Notes: generated from the sequence alone by a model not told the origin. DNA of 64,000 nucleotides from Gammaproteobacteria bacterium (GCA_016744065.1 JADGFA010000009.1:1-64000); one strand, 5' to 3'. Shown: positions 1-9,327, counted from the stretch's first letter. Made by a program: numbers and translations.

Positions 1-67
1 AAATGGATTAACAATCGACCCAGAAAATGTTTAAATTACCAAACACCCTACGAAACATTTAGGATAG

Positions 68-813
68 CTAGTGGTGCACTTGTAGGTTGAATGTGGCGTG
101 GCCTAACAAAGGGTAGTGTCTACTAGATGCAACAGCCTTATATGTATTTGTTACACCTCCGATAAAAGCTAATATTTCATCAAATTTATCTATAGAATTA
201 AAATTTACCCAATACTCCCCATTATCATAGCAATATTCACAACCAGCAACGCAAATAGCTCTTATGTGTGGAATTTCATTTTTTTGTTTATAAATTTTTT
301 CATATCGTTCAGCTTCAGATAATTTATTACCAGATAAATCAGTATTTAGAGCAAATATTACACTTCTTACTTTTTCTATAAAGTGATGTCTTTCAGAGCC
401 ATCCGCATTTTTAAGACCAGATAAATATTGAAATTCAGTTAATAATTTCGCACTATCATGTGCAATAGATAGTTCAGTTACATTCAGCTTTGTTTTAACT
501 TCAATAGTATATAAAACTGCTTCAATAGGGAAAATACCCGTACTTTCATCAAATAGTATTGGAGGGACAATGGATTTATCGTATAGGATAATATCCATTT
601 GTGTTGACATTCTACCACTATGTGGTTCAATTATTTGACCAGTGCCTACTCCTATATCAGAGGGTAGTAGTGGTTTAAATAATTTGGATATTAGAACTTC
701 TAAAACCGTTCCTTTTACGCCATTATGAGATAACGTGCTAGCTGCCCTAGCATCAGATATTGCACAGTAATTTTTGATCTAAGAAAAGCTTGATATTGAT
801 TTTTGTCTGGCAT
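68..813 (-). pseudogene. DUF6602-type protein, frameshifted near the N-terminus
   Basis: I recognise this as resembling the DUF6602 family, by memory of its pattern. The reading frame from 610 (MSTQMDI) stays open upstream to 782 but has no usable start codon there; that upstream stretch reads NGVKGTVLEVL, then GVGTGQIIEP and SGRMSTQMDIILYD, the expected conserved N-terminal part of the family. In the next frame an ATG at 811-813 gives MPDKNQYQAFLRSK. The two frames join at an A5 run (771-775 on the plus strand) if one base was lost, giving a protein of about 248 residues. The QMDIILYD and IEAVLYTIEVKTKL segments look like the D...ExK metal site of PD-(D/E)xK nucleases (inference). The break is either a real inactivating mutation or a homopolymer sequencing error. 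Function unknown. Confidence 0.6.
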
Positions 814-974
814 TATTTTCTTTTTCTATTTTGAGGCTAACATGAAATAGACAGAAGCGAGGTAAAACTGGATATATAGACTTCTGTATATCACTTTTTA
901 GTTATTATTGATTTATGCATCATACACATCTATCCTGATTGATGTTAATTATAAGACATAGATGCTAGATTACG

Positions 975-1142
975 GATGATTCTATTGCCCGTTTCTGGGA
1001 TAAGTATATCGACATAACAAAGAGTTACCATATAAAAAACAGCTCTGCCCGCTGGTATGTTATGCGTACTGAAGAGTATATCGAAGTGAATAAATGCGCT
1101 CGATTAACTCGTCATAATGTTGGTGATAACCTGATCTGTTAA
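975..1142 (+). pseudogene. Remnant of a tyrosine recombinase (integron-integrase-like N-terminal domain)
   Basis: A 55-codon open stretch reads DDSIARFWDKYIDI, then SYHIKNSSARWYVMRTEEYIE and ARLTRHNVGDNLIC followed by TAA. The FWxKYI...K..SARWYVxxxEEYI pattern matches the SAM-like N-terminal DNA-binding domain of XerC/D-type recombinases of the integron-integrase group. There is no start codon: an in-frame TAG lies just upstream (964-966 region). The catalytic domain (R..HxxR..Y) is absent, since the frame stops at 1140-1142 and nothing downstream resumes it. It is therefore a dead fragment, and it marks this end of the window as a former mobile or integron-associated locus. The exact recombinase subfamily is a judgement from memory. 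Confidence 0.5.
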
Positions 1143-1515
1143 TTCTATAGCGTCATTTACGGCACCAAAAACACCCATTGATTTAATCCCATATAAATCA
1201 ATAACAATGATAAGTATATTCATTACTATGCATTCATTTAGCCAGCAAGCTCAACCCCATAATTAGTAGTAATACCGCACCACTTACTAATTTATTATCT
1301 CGATCACCTTATATTTTCACCCTGAAAAGTTATTAAAATCAATTACGCTCTTCCTCCGACAACCCAAAAAGAAAGACCTAACCTATCAACGTTCTTAACG
1401 TATTAATGTTAAAAGTGTTTAAAACAGCATTATAGAGGATTAATTTAGATGTATGTATTGTTTTATTGTGATATAAATATGAGAGTTATAATCAATATAT
1501 TACTGGAGTTAGCGA
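1143..1515. other. AT-rich intergenic stretch, mostly empty
   Basis: Apart from the possible transporter remnant at 1234-1308 I see no gene. The last 100 bases are very AT-rich and must contain the promoter of the toxin-like gene starting at 1516. Its ribosome binding site is TGGAG at about 1504-1508. No clear -35/-10 pair stands out. Confidence 0.5.
1234..1308 (-). pseudogene. Possible C-terminal remnant of a membrane transporter
   Basis: Read on the minus strand, 24 codons between two in-frame stops encode GDRDNKLVSGAVLLL, then IMGLSLLAK and TGA. The pattern (short charged segment, one Gly-rich hydrophobic helix, Lys, stop) is that of the last helix of LysE/RhtB-type transporters. No upstream coding sequence joins it. 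This is weak evidence that could be chance. Confidence 0.2.
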
Positions 1516-2034
1516 ATGGATGAGCTTTTTTATGATGGAACAACATTAAGCTGGACAGGAAAAGGCAAATATAAAGCAACATCAGGAATGAATGGTTTTC
1601 AGAAGCCAGAATTTCAATGTATTAAAGATCGTGGGCCTGTGCCAAATGGTACTTATTATGTACCTTTAATTGATGGCGGCGATGCAAAAGATGATGGCAA
1701 TGGTATATGCCAGTTAGCTCCTTCATGGCAAGTGCAAACAATACCTCGCGGAGCAAAAGCAGGTGCTTGTGAACCCTATTGGGCTAACTGGGGCAAGAAT
1801 AGAGTCCGATTTGAACCATCTGATAAAGTCACTAAATCAAAATGTAATCCAAAACGAGGTGGTTTTTATCTACATGATTCGACTAAAGGGTTTAGTCATG
1901 GTTGTATTGAGGTTGAAGAGAGATTTTTTAATGATCTGCGTGCCTTTTTAAAAAAAACTAAAAAGAAAAATATAAAACTGAAGATACAATATACCCCCGG
2001 AATGACAACAAATGGCGGAACCTTAGTGAAATGA
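1516..2034 (+). CDS. L,D-transpeptidase-like toxin candidate (DUF2778/Tlde1-like)
   Basis: A 172-residue soluble protein without signal peptide. The C-terminal half contains GGFYLHDSTKGFSHGCIEVE (about residues 115-134): a His, then SHGC with the nucleophilic Cys. This is the catalytic signature of L,D-transpeptidase (YkuD-fold) enzymes, seen in shortened form in DUF2778 proteins such as the type VI secretion effector Tlde1, which attacks or edits peptidoglycan peptides in the periplasm of rival cells. The N-terminal half (GPVPNGTYYVP) resembles the substrate-side strand of these proteins. The start has a TGGAG ribosome site. Its stop overlaps the next ATG (ATGA), so the two genes are translationally coupled, as in effector-immunity pairs. 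No VgrG, PAAR or Hcp gene is in the window, so delivery is inferred. A housekeeping peptidoglycan role is less likely because no export signal is present. Confidence 0.6.
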   Translation: MDELFYDGTTLSWTGKGKYKATSGMNGFQKPEFQCIKDRGPVPNGTYYVPLIDGGDAKDDGNGICQLAPSWQVQTIPRGAKAGACEPYWANWGKNRVRFEPSDKVTKSKCNPKRGGFYLHDSTKGFSHGCIEVEERFFNDLRAFLKKTKKKNIKLKIQYTPGMTTNGGTLVK

Positions 2035-2399
2035 AAAAATTATTAGGGCTTTTGATATTGTCTGGTATGACTCAAGCTTGTGAGGCAAGCTATAACATTG
2101 ACCAGGTTCAGGTTGATAATATATTAAGTCAATGCCTTGTTGTAAATAAAATATTACTGGTACAAAAAAATAATGTTTTATTTTTACATGCATCGCTTGA
2201 TATTAAAGATACAATTGGTGCATGTGGGTGTAAATCAGCAGCAATATCATATGATGTATACGAAAGTAAAAAGAAAATACTGTTATCACATGGTGTTTTT
2301 TCTTCTATAAATAAAAAAGAATTTTATTTTGTTATCAACTCCGATGCTTCTATTTATAAAAAATCAAATTATGAACTGGTATTAAACTGTTCTAGCTGA
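2031..2399 (+). CDS. Exported small protein, candidate immunity protein
   Basis: A 122-residue protein beginning MKKLLGLLILSGMTQACEAS, a Sec-type signal peptide with likely cleavage after CEA; the TQAC before Cys17 is a poor lipobox. The mature part is small, mostly beta by appearance, with a CGC motif near the middle and a Cys close to the C-terminus (LVLNCSS), so a periplasmic disulfide is plausible. I recognise no family. It starts inside the stop codon of the L,D-transpeptidase-like gene. A periplasmic partner directly downstream of a peptidoglycan-attacking enzyme is where a cognate immunity protein is expected. The role comes from context only. AT-rich, like its neighbour. Confidence 0.55.
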   Translation: MKKLLGLLILSGMTQACEASYNIDQVQVDNILSQCLVVNKILLVQKNNVLFLHASLDIKDTIGACGCKSAAISYDVYESKKKILLSHGVFSSINKKEFYFVINSDASIYKKSNYELVLNCSS

Positions 2400-2520
2400 G
2401 TAATTTAATGATTGTGCTAGTCAAGGTGTATAGATGGGTCATGTTTTTCAAACGATTACTCAATGATTCGTAGGCTCTTCCCAGAGCTTGAAAAGGTGAG
2501 GGTCATTCGCAGCAAGAACT

Positions 2521-2598
2521 TATCGAGACACCCATAATAACAAACTTAGATTACATCTAAGCCTTTTTTACTTAACTATTAACATGAATGTCTCGATA
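2521..2598. repeat. 10-bp inverted repeat flanking the terminator
   Basis: TATCGAGACA at 2521-2530 is the exact reverse complement of TGTCTCGATA at 2589-2598. The terminator at 2545-2570 sits between the arms. It could be an end of a lost mobile segment or an outer stem. No target duplication is visible. Confidence 0.5.
2545..2570 (+). terminator. Rho-independent terminator after the toxin/immunity pair
   Basis: Perfect 7-bp stem CTTAGAT / ATCTAAG with a TAC loop, followed by CC and a run of six T on the plus strand. It lies 146 bases after the immunity gene. The rest of the 2400-2701 gap holds no gene I can support. Confidence 0.75.
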
Positions 2599-2701
2599 GG
2601 TCTTTTACCTGTTAGTCCGTTGATATAAAACATGAAAAAATTTCGACTTTTAATTATAAAACAAAAAACAATACATTTTTATATAGCAAAACCACCTGCC
2701 A

Positions 2702-5251
2702 TTAAAGTTCACCACTAAACTCCTTATAGGGCCTGGGTATTGAAATATAATTACCCTGCACATGATCCACGCCGCATATTTTAAGCAAGCGTAAAATTTC
2801 CGGGCTTTCTACATACTCAGCTACGGTATAACGGCCCAGTGAATGCGCCACATCATTCATAGCCGTTACAATGGCTCTATCTATAGAACCTCTGGCCATG
2901 CCTTTAACAAACTGACCATCTATTTTTACAAAATCAGCAGGTAAGCATTTTAGCTGTGAAAAAGAACAGAAACCTGAACCAAAATCATCCAATGAAAAAC
3001 GGCAGCCTAGCCACTTCATTTCATCTATAAACTGACTAGCTGATTCAAAATTAGCAATTGCACAGGTTTCGGTTACTTCAAAAATTAGATTTTGTGGATC
3101 GACATCATAAGATTTCAATAAATCTTTAATTCTATTCAAGCTATCATCTGCATTTAATGTATGGCCTGACAGATTAATTGAGAATGATACATTTGGTCGT
3201 TCTTTCTGTGCATCAGCCAGTGTTTCAAGTGCTTTATTCATTACCCACATATCAACATCACACATTAAATTAAATCGTTCTGCCGTAGGTATAAATGCAT
3301 CAGGGTAATATAAATCCCCGTTATCATCCTGCATTCTTAATAAAATCTCATAATGTAAATGATTATCTTTATCACTTGAATAATGACCCCATACCGCGCC
3401 ATCTTCTGCGGGCAAATGATTTAAATCCACCAGCGCTAAATCCAGTATAGGCTGATAATGCAAAATAAATTTATTATTGTCCATGGCATCACGCAAACGT
3501 TGCGACCAGCCCAACTCACTTCCCATTACATTTTTTTCATCATTGCTCTTTTCATACAGATGCGATCGATTTCGACCACTTCGCTTGGCAATATGACAGG
3601 CTATATCTGCATTGGCCAAAACATCGCCCGATGTCATATCAAGCGTATCTATCATTGCTATGCCAAAACTTGCATAGATATTATGACTCTCTCCTCCGTA
3701 GGAAAAATTACATTGTTCCAGTACTTTTCGAAAAGTTTCTGTCACAATAACCGCACTTTCCTCATCAACGCCTTTTAAAATAATGGCAAACTCATCACCA
3801 CCTAATCGAGCAAGCACATCTTTTGCTCGCAATTTATCTGATAATAATTTAGAAATTTCTATTAGTAATTTATCTCCTGCATCATGCCCTGCGGTATCAT
3901 TCAGGTATTTAAATCGATCCAGATCAAGATAAACCAGCGCACTCATATCCTCACCCGCATGCACTCTGCTTACTTCAGAATCTAGCTGATCTTCAAAATA
4001 GCGACGATTACAGAGCTTTGTCAGGTGATCATGCGTTGCCTGCCAGTGTAATTTTTCTTCAAGCATTTTACGCTCTGAAATATCACGAAACGCAATCACC
4101 GAACCTTCCTGTTTGTCGTGAATGTTTAATGGATAAACAGTGCACTCCACTGGAATCGGCTTTCCTGACTCATGCTTAAATGCGGTTTCCCAACAACGTA
4201 ACTCGATACTATTTCCATAGGCCCGATATAGCCGGTCATGACTTAACACATCATTTTTCACATGATAATGAAATGCATCTTTGGCCTTTTCACCAATAAC
4301 ACTCTGCGCTTCAGTTTTGCCAACAATATTTAAGGCTACAGGGTTAACAAATGTGACCAGACCATCATTATCGACACCGTAAACACCCTCACCAACAGAC
4401 TCTAAAATACCCGCCAGTCTTTCACGCTCAGCTTCAATATGATTTTGAACTTCAATAAAGCGACTCATAGACGCAATACGCGAAAGAAAAAGTTCTTCTG
4501 CTTCATTTTTAAACATACATTCAACTGCACCGGCCTGCAGGCAATCTTTTATTACTTCATCAAGGTAGGTTCCAGTAATAACAGCAGTGCGAATTTTTGA
4601 AGTACGTTCATCATCACGTAATTTTTGACACAATACATAACCATTTTGATCTGGCATAAAATAATCAATAATTGCCAGATCGAAAGGTTTTTCCAGGGCC
4701 GCTTCAAACGCGTCATCTACAGAGTTTGCTATTTCGGTTATATAGCCATTTCTGTTTAATAGCCGTTGATAATAATGCCGGATACTGACTGAATCATCTA
4801 CAAACAGGATGCGTATAGGATTTTCATGAGAACTAATCGGATGTTTATGCTCCTGGAGCGTTTTCGGACCTAACAATTTTTGCAATGTTGCCGACGATTC
4901 CTGATAATTTTCCCACGGAACCAGGGCTGTATAACGGCGGCGACTCATCCAGTTGAGTACATCTATATTCGCATCATGTGACAGCACCAGAACCGGTACT
5001 TCAAAATGCTCATCATCTTCCATTAGCTGAATAAGGTTATCAACTTCCTTATGTTGATCATAATTTGGCCAACCGATTATAACAGCTTGAAAAATATCGC
5101 TCTGTTTATCCAGTTTTTCATAAGCTGCATCAAAGGTTTCCAGTGCCATGAGCTCATAACCTTGTTTCTGCAATGTCTTAACAAGGATATATCTTAACGT
5201 TGCGGACTCCTCAACAAGAAGAATACACTGCTTTACGCTCTCAACGACCAT
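2702..5251 (-). CDS. Hybrid response regulator with PAS, GGDEF and EAL domains (c-di-GMP turnover)
   Basis: I place the start at the ATG at 5249-5251 (MVVESVKQ) with AAAGG 12 bases upstream, giving 849 residues; the frame is open further to a TTG at 5302. Domains in order: a degenerate receiver domain (about 5-130; the phospho-acceptor position reads VIIGW, without Asp), a complete receiver domain (about 145-270, Asp in AIIDYFMP near 193), a PAS domain (about 275-395), a GGDEF domain with intact GGDEF near 484 and an RxxD inhibitory site (RAKD) five residues before it, and an EAL domain with EIL near 634 and DDFG near 751. Catalytic residues of both enzymes are present, so it may make and break cyclic di-GMP. 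Monocistronic and cytoplasmic. Confidence 0.85.
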   Translation of the reverse strand: MVVESVKQCILLVEESATLRYILVKTLQKQGYELMALETFDAAYEKLDKQSDIFQAVIIGWPNYDQHKEVDNLIQLMEDDEHFEVPVLVLSHDANIDVLNWMSRRRYTALVPWENYQESSATLQKLLGPKTLQEHKHPISSHENPIRILFVDDSVSIRHYYQRLLNRNGYITEIANSVDDAFEAALEKPFDLAIIDYFMPDQNGYVLCQKLRDDERTSKIRTAVITGTYLDEVIKDCLQAGAVECMFKNEAEELFLSRIASMSRFIEVQNHIEAERERLAGILESVGEGVYGVDNDGLVTFVNPVALNIVGKTEAQSVIGEKAKDAFHYHVKNDVLSHDRLYRAYGNSIELRCWETAFKHESGKPIPVECTVYPLNIHDKQEGSVIAFRDISERKMLEEKLHWQATHDHLTKLCNRRYFEDQLDSEVSRVHAGEDMSALVYLDLDRFKYLNDTAGHDAGDKLLIEISKLLSDKLRAKDVLARLGGDEFAIILKGVDEESAVIVTETFRKVLEQCNFSYGGESHNIYASFGIAMIDTLDMTSGDVLANADIACHIAKRSGRNRSHLYEKSNDEKNVMGSELGWSQRLRDAMDNNKFILHYQPILDLALVDLNHLPAEDGAVWGHYSSDKDNHLHYEILLRMQDDNGDLYYPDAFIPTAERFNLMCDVDMWVMNKALETLADAQKERPNVSFSINLSGHTLNADDSLNRIKDLLKSYDVDPQNLIFEVTETCAIANFESASQFIDEMKWLGCRFSLDDFGSGFCSFSQLKCLPADFVKIDGQFVKGMARGSIDRAIVTAMNDVAHSLGRYTVAEYVESPEILRLLKICGVDHVQGNYISIPRPYKEFSGEL

Positions 5252-5412
5252 GTTTAAATAACCTTTATAAAACGCTCTCACCCAGAAAACGAGATGAGAC
5301 AAATATCTGATATTACAAATTTGCTTATTTTATTAAAATACGATACAAATTACCCTGTATATAAGGGCGCCCACTTTAAGGATAGTATGACTTGAAGCGA
5401 TTCACCAGCCAA

Positions 5413-6366
5413 TTATCTATTTAGTTCCGCACGCCGCCGCAACCAGCTACTCGTAATAGCCGCAGTTAAAATGCACCAAACAGCAAATAAAGCGCCTGGC
5501 AAGGCTGATTCAGATGGAAAATGCTGAAGCGCCAATGCCACACCCATTCCGGCATTTTGCATACCCAGTTCAATCATCAGGGTAATGCGGTATAAATGAG
5601 CAAAACCATATAACTTTGCTAACCACCAGCCGATAAGATAACCAAATAAATTTACCAGTACCACACCAATCATTACAGGTATGGCCATTTGCGCAATACG
5701 CAACTGATTTGCCGCCACAGCATAACTACATATAATAATAATCGCTAATGCCGCCACACCCGGCGCCAGATCTCTTGCTATCTGCAAATGATGGCCCAGG
5801 CGCTTCTGAATAATCAGACCTGACAGAAGGGGCAATAAAACAGTTTTGAAGATAGTGACAGTCAGTGGCCAGAATTCTACTGGCATGATCGCACCACCTA
5901 AATACTTCACTAAAAGAGGCGTTATAACCGGCGACATTAAAGTAGCAACAGTGGTCAGTGTAACCGAAAATGCAACCGCACCGCCAGCCAGATACACAAT
6001 CACATTACTCGCCATTGCACCAGGAGCACACCCCACTATAATAAAACCAATCGCAATTGCAGGACTAAATCCCGGGTACTGAGCAACCAGCCAGACCAGT
6101 ACTGGCATGACACTAAACTGACTCAATACCCCCAGAGCCACACGCCTGGGTTGTAGTATTTCAGCTTTTAGAGCAGTCACCTCTATAACCAGACCAAGGG
6201 AAAACATGGTTGCAGCAAAAAACCACAGAAAATAATTTTTAAATATAAGAAATAACGGAGGATGGATGTAGGCCAGTACAGCACCTGTAAATGTCAGCAC
6301 AGATAACTGGTTTGCAATAAAACTGAAAAGGGTTTTCATTAACATAACCGGTAAGAACCAGCCCAC
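5413..6366 (-). CDS. Bile acid:sodium symporter (BASS) family transporter
   Basis: A 317-residue inner-membrane protein with about nine or ten hydrophobic segments. The PVLVWLVAQ, GCAPGAMASNVI (about 130-141) and ELGMQNAGMGVALA (about 267-280) segments are the conserved crossover and sodium-site motifs of the SBF/BASS family. Members move organic anions with Na+ (bile acids, pantoate, pyruvate and others), so the substrate cannot be read from the sequence. The start is ambiguous: Met1, Met8 and Met10 are all possible. It is separated from the upstream small gene by a symmetric terminator, so it probably has its own promoter or depends on read-through. Confidence 0.85.
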   Translation of the reverse strand: MGWFLPVMLMKTLFSFIANQLSVLTFTGAVLAYIHPPLFLIFKNYFLWFFAATMFSLGLVIEVTALKAEILQPRRVALGVLSQFSVMPVLVWLVAQYPGFSPAIAIGFIIVGCAPGAMASNVIVYLAGGAVAFSVTLTTVATLMSPVITPLLVKYLGGAIMPVEFWPLTVTIFKTVLLPLLSGLIIQKRLGHHLQIARDLAPGVAALAIIIICSYAVAANQLRIAQMAIPVMIGVVLVNLFGYLIGWWLAKLYGFAHLYRITLMIELGMQNAGMGVALALQHFPSESALPGALFAVWCILTAAITSSWLRRRAELNR

Positions 6367-6399
6367 ATTATATATGAGATTTTTTTTACAGAGGGCACA

Positions 6400-6428
6400 A
6401 AAAAACCGGAATAAATCCGGTTTTTTTG
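6400..6428 (-). terminator. Symmetric rho-independent terminator
   Basis: Stem AAAACCGGA / TCCGGTTTT with a 4-base loop, A-run on one side and seven T on the other. It follows the stop of the EGKCG-repeat gene on the minus strand and could work in both directions. Confidence 0.8.
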
Positions 6429-6457
6429 TTCTAACAACTGCCTAAGCAGCGCTAAAT

Positions 6458-6766
6458 TTAACTACCGCCACACTTACCTTCACCGCATTTGCCGCTTTTC
6501 TTCGAGTCGCCACCACACTTACCTTCACCACATTTGCCGCTTTTCTTAGAATCGCCACCACATTTACCTTCACCACACTTGCCCTCTTTCTTCTTATCTC
6601 CGCCGCATTTGCCTTCACCACACTTACCTTCTTTATTTGAAGACATGACCAGTTGAGCACCCTGATCTAAATCAGACATACCAAATGGATTTTCTGTTGC
6701 CTGCACAGAAAATGATAAGGAAGCTGTAAAGAATGCAGCCAGTATAATAGACAGTATTTTTTTCAT
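6458..6766 (-). CDS. Exported EGKCG-repeat peptide, HvfA-like metal-binding RiPP precursor
   Basis: A 102-residue protein. Residues 1-23 are a Sec signal peptide (MKKILSIILAAFFTASLSFS..VQA) with cleavage before TENPFG. Residues 46-100 are eight pentapeptides, six EGKCG and two SGKCG, in four tandem pairs with a 15-residue period separated by GDKKK or GDSKK. EGKCG repeats are the signature of HvfA-type precursors, whose cysteines are modified by DUF692/MNIO enzymes (HvfB) to copper-binding groups; related exported peptides (bufferins) protect against copper. No DUF692, HvfC or DoxX gene is near, so the modifying enzymes must be elsewhere or the thiols act unmodified. The start has a clear RBS (TACTGGAG upstream). 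It is flanked by a terminator, so it is probably monocistronic. Confidence 0.75.
   Translation of the reverse strand: MKKILSIILAAFFTASLSFSVQATENPFGMSDLDQGAQLVMSSNKEGKCGEGKCGGDKKKEGKCGEGKCGGDSKKSGKCGEGKCGGDSKKSGKCGEGKCGGS
6467..6631 (-). repeat. Coding tandem repeat, about 45 bp period
   Basis: Imperfect tandem copies encode GKCGEGKCGGD-xKKx. Neighbouring copies are nearly identical in DNA (the two GDSKKSGKCG units differ by few bases), pointing to recent expansion. Copy number may vary between strains. Confidence 0.85.
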
Positions 6767-6948
6767 GATATTACTCCAGTAATCTTGATTTTATATGAAA
6801 CTATTATTAATCAGAACGTTTTTTATTAAACCAGGTTAAAGCGCTCCAATTTCATGCAACTAACCAGAATGGCCAATAATACATAACAGCTTAGAGCAGT
6901 GAATATGCCATGGGTTCATAAAATTTGTCACAATTTATTCACATTTTT

Positions 6949-7434
6949 TCACCTGAGCCCCTTAATACCCTCTTTAATCGCATCAATCACCCTTGTTTCA
7001 ATTTCTTCCAACACGGGTTTTGCTTTGCTAAACCGTCCAATAACAGTAGGTCTGGCAAAAACGACAGTTGTTTCTCCTGCTTTTTCATACAGACTCAGGC
7101 GCAATGGACACAGGGCCAGCATATCCGGATCAGCATTACTCACCTGATTAGCATACCAGCCATTACAGAAAACCATACTGCGAATACCATCCAGCTTATT
7201 CTGGTTATAACTCTCCCCCCATTTACCCGCAAAACGCTCAATATTTTTACTGATAAATGGCTCGAATACCACATAAAATCGAGCATTTTCCAACGCAGCA
7301 TATACCGCTGGATATACCTTCTCCATAGGTTGTTTAACTGTCTGTTTATATATACTGGACTCAACCGCCTGCACATTAAAATTATTAAGTAGCGCAATAA
7401 AAACAAATAAACTCACGCTGATTTTTTTAATCAT
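6949..7434 (-). CDS. Exported DUF302 family protein
   Basis: I start at the ATG at 7432-7434 (MIKKISVSLFVF), which has GGGAG seven bases upstream and opens a signal peptide (cleavage near NVQA-VES); the frame runs back to 7467 without a better signal. The mature part has the DUF302 pattern: a helix with KVYPAVYAALENA, then NADPDMLALCPLRLSLYEK and a TTVVFARP strand. The family folds as a small alpha/beta unit that may bind small ligands or haem-like molecules, but the function is not settled. The 161-residue protein is periplasmic. It shares a 58-base divergent promoter region with hemB, which may or may not be meaningful. Confidence 0.75.
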   Translation of the reverse strand: MIKKISVSLFVFIALLNNFNVQAVESSIYKQTVKQPMEKVYPAVYAALENARFYVVFEPFISKNIERFAGKWGESYNQNKLDGIRSMVFCNGWYANQVSNADPDMLALCPLRLSLYEKAGETTVVFARPTVIGRFSKAKPVLEEIETRVIDAIKEGIKGLR

Positions 7435-7480
7435 ATGATTTCTCCCATATAGAAAGGTAGAATACACTAAAACGAATTAA

Positions 7481-8494
<1,014 letters not shown>

Positions 8495-8502
8495 AAACAC
8501 CT

Positions 8503-9327
8503 ATGACAAAAAATGATATTGATCACTACGCTGTTATCGGCAACCCCATTGCACATAGCAAGTCACCGTTAATTCATACTGAATTTGCTAAACTGACAAA
8601 TCAGCAATTAGCTTATACCGCTGAACTTGTTGAAATCGGACAGGTAGAAAGTTTTATTAAATCATTTTCCAGCCATAGCGGTAAGGGGTTAAATGTAACC
8701 GTTCCGTTCAAAATAGATGCTTTTAATTTAGCAACTGAATTAACTGAACGCGCCCAACGCGCAGGTGCGGTAAATACACTTACATTGAAGCATAACAAAA
8801 TACTGGGTGATACTACTGATGGTACAGGTTTAATTAATGACCTGATTAAAAACCATCATCAGATAATAAAAAACAGACAGATCCTGGTCGTGGGTGCAGG
8901 CGGTGCGGTGCGCGGGGTGCTGGAACCCTTATTACTCGAATCACCTGCCAGCCTTATCATTGTTAACCGCACCGCGTCAAAAGCACAACAACTGGCTAAC
9001 GATTTTGCAACCTTTGGCAATATATCCGCCTGCGGCTTTAACGACTTAGATAATAAACAATTTGACCTGATTATTAATGGTACATCCGCCAGCTTAAGCG
9101 GCGATTTACCCCCACTTCCTGATAAAATATTTTCAGATAATGCCTGTGCATATGACATGATGTATGCAAAAGAACCCACCATTTTTATGCAATGGGCAAA
9201 AGAACAGGGTGCAAAAATAATTTTAGATGGGCTGGGAATGCTAGTCGAACAAGCAGCAGAATCGTTCTATATCTGGCGAGGCGTACGAGCAGAAACCCAG
9301 AACATAATAAAGAAACTACGATCTTAG
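8503..9327 (+). CDS. aroE: Shikimate dehydrogenase
   Basis: NADP-dependent reduction of 3-dehydroshikimate in aromatic amino acid synthesis. The 274 residues carry the substrate site NPIAHSKSPLIH (about 13-24) and NVTVPFK with the catalytic Lys (about 62-68), then DTTDGTG with the catalytic Asp (about 107). The nucleotide fold follows: GAGGAVRGV and the NRT adenosine-phosphate motif (about 129-155). The C-terminal DGLGMLVEQAAESF helix is typical. Translation is probably coupled to hemB, 8 bases upstream. Confidence 0.96.
   Translation: MTKNDIDHYAVIGNPIAHSKSPLIHTEFAKLTNQQLAYTAELVEIGQVESFIKSFSSHSGKGLNVTVPFKIDAFNLATELTERAQRAGAVNTLTLKHNKILGDTTDGTGLINDLIKNHHQIIKNRQILVVGAGGAVRGVLEPLLLESPASLIIVNRTASKAQQLANDFATFGNISACGFNDLDNKQFDLIINGTSASLSGDLPPLPDKIFSDNACAYDMMYAKEPTIFMQWAKEQGAKIILDGLGMLVEQAAESFYIWRGVRAETQNIIKKLRS

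Noticed and set aside
2440-2620. Possible integron attC site around the inverted repeat
   Set aside because: No pair of RYYYAAC and GTTRRRY core sites fits the ends of the palindrome; GTTAGTC near 2610 does not match.
6467-6631. Short tandem repeats taken as CRISPR
   Set aside because: The repeats are contiguous coding units without spacers. No CRISPR array is seen in the window.
6442-6660. 72-residue minus-strand frame over the repeat region
   Set aside because: It is the repeat gene read in another frame; it has no ribosome site and no signal peptide.
6925-7392. 155-residue plus-strand frame
   Set aside because: Antisense to the DUF302 gene, whose minus-strand frame has a signal peptide, ribosome site and family motifs.
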